Assembly: GCA_021794705.1 (NCBI GenBank)
Contig: JAJYQH010000077.1
Span: 1-9,651 of the forward strand
From: Actinomycetes bacterium
GTDB lineage: Bacteria > Actinomycetota > Actinomycetes > Propionibacteriales > Propionibacteriaceae
Direction: 5' to 3'
Length of the DNA stretch: 9,651 nucleotides
Positions 5,934 through 9,651 of the stretch are shown here, piece after piece; position 1 is the first letter of the stretch; each line of letters begins with the position of its first letter. Below the pieces are notes generated by a model. It was not told the origin of the DNA, did no database searches, and worked only from the letters and a program-made list of their open reading frames with translations. Position numbers and translations under genes: made by a program.

Positions 5934-6638
5934 TCACTCCTCACGGTCGCGCTGCTCGGCCGGTCGCTCAGCGGTGGACCCATTGTCGCCCGATCCGCCC
6001 CGAGCCTCCGAATCGTGGACGCCGCCCGCCTCCGGCAGGGTGGTGGCCAGGGCGGACAGCTCCTCCTCGAGTTGGGCGGCGTCCGGGAGCAGGGGCGCGA
6101 TCGGGGGCAGGTCCTCGAGCCGGGCCACGCCCAGCCGCTCGAGGAAGTAGTCGGTGGTGCCGAGGTGCACCGCCCCTGTCTCCTCATCGTGCCCGACCTC
6201 GGCGATGAGGTCGCGGGCCAGCAGCGTGCGCACGACGCCGTCGACGTTGACCCCGCGGACGGCCGACACCCGAGACCGCGAGATCGGCTGCAGGTAGGCG
6301 ATCACCGCCAGCGTCTCCAGCGCGGCCTGCGAGAGGCGGGACGACTGTCCGCTCACCACCCAGCGCCCGATGAGGTCCGCGTGCTCCGGCCGGGTGTAGT
6401 AGCGCCAGCCCCCCGCCACCCTGCGCAGCTCGAAGCCGCGCCCGGTGCGGTCGTAGAAGTCGACGAGGTCGCTGAGGCACTGCTCGACCACCGGGGAGGG
6501 GGCGCCGACGGCGTCCGCCAGCACCTCGACCGCCATCGGCTCGTCGGCCATGAGCAGCAGGGCCTCCACGGCACCGCTGATGTCGCCGGGCGCGACGGCC
6601 CGCTCGTGTGCGGGGTCCGGCCGTTCGGACTCAGTCAT
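5934..6638 (-). CDS. scpB: Segregation and condensation protein B (ScpB)
   Basis: A 234-residue kleisin-associated (KITE) subunit of the bacterial SMC condensin. ScpB dimers bind ScpA and modulate SMC ATPase activity and chromosome compaction in the nucleoid. Two winged-helix domains are seen: about 20-85 (ISGAVEALLLMADEP) and about 100-172 (SRLSQAALETLAVIAYLQPI, then the VRGVNVDGVVRTLL helix and TTDYFLERLG). The tail (about 195-234) is acidic and disordered. ATG 6638 is chosen because GAGGAGGAGG at 6645-6654 lies 6 nt upstream, the strongest ribosome site in the window. The gene overlaps the end of scpA by 8 bases, which would keep the two subunits in balance. Its last two Glu codons double as the rluB ribosome site. 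Confidence 0.95.
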   Translation of the reverse strand: MTESERPDPAHERAVAPGDISGAVEALLLMADEPMAVEVLADAVGAPSPVVEQCLSDLVDFYDRTGRGFELRRVAGGWRYYTRPEHADLIGRWVVSGQSSRLSQAALETLAVIAYLQPISRSRVSAVRGVNVDGVVRTLLARDLIAEVGHDEETGAVHLGTTDYFLERLGVARLEDLPPIAPLLPDAAQLEEELSALATTLPEAGGVHDSEARGGSGDNGSTAERPAEQRDREE

Positions 6639-7491
6639 CTGGGGCCTCCTCCTCGCTGTCGGGCGGGGTGTCCCCCGAGCCCGTGTACTCGTCGACGACC
6701 TGCACGTCGCCGTCGTCCTCGCCGGTCCATCGCACGGTGAGTTCGGTGAGGGCCGCCACCTGCTCGAACGCCACGGCACGCGACCGGAACAACTCGAGGA
6801 GCGCGAGGAACCTGGCGATCGTGGTGAGCCTGTCGGCGTCCCCCACCAGGGCCCGGAAGGTGAGGACCCCGGCCCGGCGCAGCCGGTCGACGATGACCAC
6901 GGCCTGATCGGCGACGCTGACGCTCGGGGCGTGCAGGTGCTCCAGGGACACCTCCGCGACAGGTGCGGGGGTGAGGGCGCGAGCGGCCAGCCGCGCGAGG
7001 CCGTCCGCCCCGAGGGTGAGACGCACCTCGGGCATCAGCGCGGCGAAGTGGGGCTCGAGGCCGCCCGGGCGCGCGTGCCTCCTCTCCTCCGAGGCGAGCC
7101 GCTCCGCCAACCAGGCGGCCATGAGCTTGAACGCGCGGTACTGCAGCAGCCGCGCGAACAGCAGGTCACGGGCCTCGAGCAGGGCGAGGTCCTCCGGGTC
7201 CTCCACCTCACCCGAGGGCAGCAGCCGGGCCGCCTTGAGGTCGAGCAGGGTGGCCGCCACGACGAGGAAGCTGCTCGTCACGTCGAGGTCCCAGACGGCC
7301 CCGCCGGCCTTGACGTGGGCGATGAACTCGTCGGTCACCTTCGACAGGGCGACCTCGGTGACGTCGAGCTTGTGCCGGGCGATGAGCTGCAGCAGGAGGT
7401 CGAAGGGGCCCTCGAAGTTGTCGAGCCGCACGTGGAACGCCGGCTGGCGCTCACCCCCGTCGGCGAGGTCGGCCTGCGCCCGGGCGGTCAC
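6631..7491 (-). CDS. scpA: Segregation and condensation protein A (ScpA, kleisin)
   Basis: A 286-residue kleisin that bridges the SMC dimer and recruits ScpB. The N-terminal SMC-neck-binding part is at about residues 19-90, with the family hallmark VRLDNFEGPFDLLLQLI (21-37) and LDVTEVALSKVTDEFI (42-57). A central helical ScpB-binding region runs to about 135, and the C-terminal winged helix that contacts the SMC head is at about 195-255 (TTIARFLALLELFRS). The tail is acidic. The GTG start at 7491 overlaps the stop of the preceding small gene by four bases (GTGA). No clear ribosome site is present, so translation is probably coupled. The frame remains open upstream to 7938, but that part is antisense-like Arg/Pro-rich sequence over the preceding genes. 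ScpA assignment is secure; the exact start is slightly less so. Confidence 0.95.
   Translation of the reverse strand: MTARAQADLADGGERQPAFHVRLDNFEGPFDLLLQLIARHKLDVTEVALSKVTDEFIAHVKAGGAVWDLDVTSSFLVVAATLLDLKAARLLPSGEVEDPEDLALLEARDLLFARLLQYRAFKLMAAWLAERLASEERRHARPGGLEPHFAALMPEVRLTLGADGLARLAARALTPAPVAEVSLEHLHAPSVSVADQAVVIVDRLRRAGVLTFRALVGDADRLTTIARFLALLELFRSRAVAFEQVAALTELTVRWTGEDDGDVQVVDEYTGSGDTPPDSEEEAPDD
6645..6654 (-). promoter_or_regulatory. Ribosome binding site of scpB inside scpA
   Basis: GAGGAGGAGG on the minus strand, with 6 nt to ATG 6638. It is made of Glu codons near the ScpA C-terminus, so coding and ribosome-binding roles are combined. It fixes the scpB start and rules out the longer in-frame opening up to 6779. 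Confidence 0.8.
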
Positions 7492-7883
7492 GGTGTCCGG
7501 AGGCGCTCGACCAGCCCGCCGGCGTCCCCCTGCTCGGCGAGGTCGGCGACGGCCATCGCGATGGCGGCCCGGACGATGCGGCCGCGGTCGACGCCGATGC
7601 CGTGCTCGCGGCGCAGCAGCAACCGTGCCTCCTCGAGGGCCATGAGCTCCTCGGTGCTGACGTAGACGGTGATCTTCTCGTCGTGGCGGACGCGGCCGGT
7701 GGCGACGGCGTCGCTCGGGGCGAGCCGGCGGCGGCCCCCCCGGGACGCCGGCGGGCGCGGCGCAGCCTCCTCCCGGGCTCGTTCGTCGACGGACTCCGGA
7801 GCGTGCGCGGCGTCCTCGAGCTCGACGGGGTCGTCGCCGTTCTGCGTGCGCCGGAACAGTTCCGAGGCGCCGGGCAGGCTCAC
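7488..7883 (-). CDS. Small ribbon-helix-helix-like protein between ParA and ScpA
   Basis: A 131-residue protein I do not recognise by name. Residues 1-65 are polar, with many Glu, Ala, Pro and Arg, probably disordered. Residues 69-118 look like a ribbon-helix-helix DNA-binding fold: a strand EKITVYVS (69-76), helix TEELMALEEARLLLRREHG (77-95), a turn with IGVDRG, and helix RIVRAAIAMAVADLAEQ (102-118). The gene overlaps parA by four bases at its GTG start and scpA by four bases at its stop, and lacks its own ribosome site, so it is translated as the middle of a coupled trio. In plasmid systems, small RHH proteins (ParG, omega) serve as partners of ParA; a similar role here is inference. It could instead be a nucleoid protein or a repressor of its own operon. 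Confidence 0.8.
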   Translation of the reverse strand: MSLPGASELFRRTQNGDDPVELEDAAHAPESVDERAREEAAPRPPASRGGRRRLAPSDAVATGRVRHDEKITVYVSTEELMALEEARLLLRREHGIGVDRGRIVRAAIAMAVADLAEQGDAGGLVERLRTP

Positions 7884-8830
7884 GCGCCGGGGCACCGCAC
7901 CAGCACCTCTCGCGCGAGGGCCCGGTAGGCGGTGGCACCGGGCGAGGAGGGGGCGTAGGTCGTGATGGGCTCGCCGGCGACCGTGGTCTCGGGGAACTTG
8001 ATCGTGCGCCGGATCACGGTGTGGAAGACGACGTCGCCGAAGGCCTGCACCACCCGCTCGAGCACCTCCCGGCTGTGCAGGGTGCGGGCGTCGTACATGG
8101 TGCCGAGGATGCCGAGGATCTCGAGGTCGGGGTTGAGCCGGTCCTGCACCTTGGCGATGGTGTCGGTGAGCAGGGCGACCCCGCGCAGCGCGAAGAACTC
8201 GCATTCCAGCGGGATGATCACCTTGTCGCACGCGGTGAGGGCGTTGACGGTGAGCAGGCCGAGCGACGGCGCACAGTCGATGAGGATGACGTCGTAGCGG
8301 TTGCGCACCTTGCCCAGCACGCGGAGCAGGGTCTGCTCGCGGGCCACCTCGCTGACCAGCTGCACCTCGGCGGCCGACAGGTCGATGTTGCTCGGCAGGA
8401 TGTCGAGGCCCTCGACGGTGGTCGGCGCGATGACGTCGTCGACGGTGTACTGGCGGCTGAGCAACAGGTTGTAGATGCTGCGGTCGAGGGTGTGCGGGTT
8501 CACGCCGAGACCGACCGACAACGACCCCTGCGGGTCGAAGTCGACCAGCAGCACGCGGCGTCCGGTCTCGGCCAGCGCCGCGCCCAGGTTGATGGTGGTG
8601 GTCGTCTTGCCGACCCCGCCCTTCTGGTTGGTCATCGCGATGATGAGCGCGTGCTTGGGCCCGGGCTGCGGTGGCTGGGGATCGGGCAGGTCGGGCAGCG
8701 GGCGTCCGGTGGGGCCCAGCCGGTCGGCCTCGACGGCCTCCCGGGCGGGTCCGAGGTCGCCCTCGGTCTCGGGCACCTCGAACAGCGCGTCGTCCCTCAT
8801 GCCACCGCGAATATCGGTCCGGGTGTCCAC
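7880..8830 (-). CDS. ParA/Soj-family partitioning ATPase
   Basis: A 316-residue P-loop ATPase of the ParA/MinD superfamily, the group that moves DNA or large complexes by ATP-dependent, nonspecific DNA binding. A Pro-rich extension of about 60 residues precedes the core. Motifs: deviant Walker A KGGVGKTT (70-77, signature Lys70), Walker A' VLLVDFDPQG (93-102), Walker B DVILIDCAPS (180-189). The GTG start at 8830 is supported by AGGAGG (8835-8840), 4 nt upstream; an ATG at codon 11 is the alternative. The stop overlaps the small RHH-like gene by four bases. A ParA paralogue next to scpAB is common in actinobacteria (from memory, M. tuberculosis Rv1708) and is distinct from the main ParA near the origin. 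No ParB is present here. Its cargo is not known from sequence. Confidence 0.92.
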   Translation of the reverse strand: MDTRTDIRGGMRDDALFEVPETEGDLGPAREAVEADRLGPTGRPLPDLPDPQPPQPGPKHALIIAMTNQKGGVGKTTTTINLGAALAETGRRVLLVDFDPQGSLSVGLGVNPHTLDRSIYNLLLSRQYTVDDVIAPTTVEGLDILPSNIDLSAAEVQLVSEVAREQTLLRVLGKVRNRYDVILIDCAPSLGLLTVNALTACDKVIIPLECEFFALRGVALLTDTIAKVQDRLNPDLEILGILGTMYDARTLHSREVLERVVQAFGDVVFHTVIRRTIKFPETTVAGEPITTYAPSSPGATAYRALAREVLVRCPGA

Positions 8831-8834
8831 GCGT

Positions 8835-8840
8835 CCTCCT
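8835..8840 (-). promoter_or_regulatory. Ribosome binding site of the parA-like gene
   Basis: AGGAGG on the minus strand, 4 nt before the GTG at 8830. It favours this start over the ATG ten codons downstream. Confidence 0.7.
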
Positions 8841-8857
8841 CGTCAGGGCCGCCACAG

Positions 8858-8877
8858 GTCGACGCCGATTTGTCGAC
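8858..8877. repeat. Paired GTCGAC sites upstream of the parA-like gene
   Basis: The 6-base palindrome GTCGAC occurs at 8858-8863 and 8872-8877, 14 bases centre to centre, in the 68-base gap between xerD and the parA-like gene. The AT-richer bases between and beside the copies stand out from the GC-rich surroundings. It is placed where an operator would act, but GTCGAC is frequent in such genomes, so chance is possible. Confidence 0.35.
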
Positions 8878-8895
8878 TTTGCCGCCGCTGGCCGT

Positions 8896-8901
8896 AGTCT
8901 A
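8896..8901 (-). promoter_or_regulatory. Candidate -10 element for the parA-like operon
   Basis: TAGACT on the minus strand fits TANNNT and shares its first three bases with the xerD stop codon. It would start a transcript near 8889, with a leader of about 58 nt containing the two GTCGAC sites. No -35 is visible, so read-through from xerD is equally possible. Confidence 0.3.
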
Positions 8902-9651
8902 TGCGCCACCGGCTCGGGGATGCGCGGTGCGGTACACCTCGCGGAGATGGTCGACGGTCACGAGCGTGTAGATCTGCGTGGTGGTGACCGAGGCGTGGCC
9001 GAGCAGTTCCTGCACCACCCGCACATCGGCCCCGCCCTCGAGCAGGTGGGTGGCGTAGCTGTGCCGGAGGCTGTGGGGGCCGAGGTGCTCGATGCCGGCC
9101 CGCTCCCCCGCCGTCTGGACGATCGTCCAGGCGCTCTGCCGGGAGAGCCGTGCGCCCCGGGCGTTGAGCAGCAGGGCCGGGGAGGCGAGGTGTGCCCGGC
9201 GCGCCCGTTCGGGTCGCCCGCGTACCAGCCACGCGTCGACCGCCGCGCGCGCGTAGCTCCCCAGGGGGACGACGCGCTCCTTGCTGCCCTTCCCGAACAG
9301 GCGCAGCCCGGCGTCCGTGTCGGACATCGCGCGGGTCACCTCGTCGACGTCGAGGCCGCACACCTCGGAGATGCGGGCCCCGGTGCCGTAGAGGAGCTCG
9401 AGCAGCGCCGCCTCGAGGAGGCCGTCGACCGTGGTCGGGTCGCAGCCGCCCAGCAGCGTCTGCACCTGCTCGAGGGTGAGCGCCTTGGGCAGCCGCCGGC
9501 CGAGGCGCGGCGGGCTGACCCGTGCGGCGGCGTCCGTCCCGGTGGCGCCGTCGGTGAGGGCGAAGTGGTGCAGGCTGCGGACCGCGGCGATCGTCCGGGC
9601 GATGCTGGACGCCGCCAGTGCCGGCCTCGTCTCGTCCCCCTCGGCTAGCCA
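8899..9651 (-). CDS. xerD: Tyrosine recombinase XerD (partial, N-terminus outside window)
   Basis: The last 250 residues of a site-specific tyrosine recombinase; about 50-60 N-terminal residues lie beyond position 9651. With XerC it resolves chromosome dimers at dif. The visible part begins inside the N-terminal core-binding domain ([17 protein letters not shown]) and contains the full catalytic domain. In fragment numbering all active-site residues are present: Arg93 (GARISEV), Lys121 ([11 protein letters not shown]), His193 and Arg196 ([10 protein letters not shown]), His219 ([10 protein letters not shown]) and nucleophile Tyr228 (IYTLV). XerD rather than XerC or a phage integrase is preferred because of the [24 protein letters not shown] wording and its place upstream of the ParA-scpAB genes. 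It ends 68 bases before the parA-like start. Confidence 0.93.
   Translation of the reverse strand, partial: WLAEGDETRPALAASSIARTIAAVRSLHHFALTDGATGTDAAARVSPPRLGRRLPKALTLEQVQTLLGGCDPTTVDGLLEAALLELLYGTGARISEVCGLDVDEVTRAMSDTDAGLRLFGKGSKERVVPLGSYARAAVDAWLVRGRPERARRAHLASPALLLNARGARLSRQSAWTIVQTAGERAGIEHLGPHSLRHSYATHLLEGGADVRVVQELLGHASVTTTQIYTLVTVDHLREVYRTAHPRAGGA

Noticed and set aside
5933..6187. Longer N-terminus for rluB
   Set aside because: The extension overlaps scpB, reads as Arg/Pro/Ser-rich sequence, and ATG 5932 has a good ribosome site just before the S4 domain.
4535..6208. 557-codon plus-strand open frame across pafA, rluB and scpB
   Set aside because: It spans three well-supported genes on the other strand, has no ribosome site or recognisable domain, and its composition mirrors their third-position GC bias.
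7492..7938. Longer N-terminus for scpA
   Set aside because: It would cover the whole small RHH-like gene and the end of the parA-like gene, and contains only Arg/Gly/Pro-rich sequence; the GTGA overlap at 7488-7491 is the natural start.
8899..9651. Phage or integron integrase marking a mobile element
   Set aside because: The wording around the catalytic residues is that of housekeeping XerD, and the neighbours are core chromosome genes; no att repeats or phage genes are seen.
1..9651. CRISPR array, tRNA, rRNA or insertion sequence
   Set aside because: No regularly spaced repeats, no tRNA-like cloverleaf sequence and no transposase motif were seen on reading either strand; nearly all bases are in identified genes.

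Overview
The window is very GC-rich and comes from an actinobacterial chromosome. The Pup ligase PafA, the paired WYL regulators PafB and PafC, GTG starts, 4-base GTGA gene overlaps and TANNNT -10 elements placed directly at start codons all support this. I cannot name a genus. Nine genes read on the minus strand and one on the plus strand, with almost no free space. No tRNA, rRNA, CRISPR array or insertion sequence was seen.

Right half (about 9651 down to 5177, minus strand): an operon-like run for chromosome maintenance and RNA modification. It holds xerD (5' end outside the window), a ParA-type ATPase, a small ribbon-helix-helix-like protein, scpA, scpB and an RluB-type pseudouridine synthase. 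Spacing from parA onward is overlap or near overlap, so the block from parA to rluB is probably one transcript. It links dimer resolution, ParA-type partitioning and the SMC-ScpAB condensin.

Middle (5164 to 2681, minus strand): pafA follows rluB at once, without the dop-pup-prcBA genes that usually precede it. A GC-rich hairpin just after pafA and a -10 element at the next start codon suggest that the following gene, a secreted lipoprotein with two FKBP-like domains, has its own promoter.

Left part: gluQ-RS (glutamyl-Q tRNA(Asp) synthetase) lies on the plus strand at 1569-2558, convergent with the FKBP gene and divergent from pafB. pafB and pafC (cut by the window edge) read leftward as an overlapping pair.

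The layout looks like the common actinobacterial order pafA, FKBP, pafB, pafC with two changes. The block is joined to the scpAB-rluB operon instead of to proteasome genes, and gluQ-RS sits inside it in the opposite orientation. I see no wholly new system. The points most worth following are the rluB/pafA junction, the ParA plus ribbon-helix-helix pair inside a condensin operon, and the tandem-FKBP lipoprotein.
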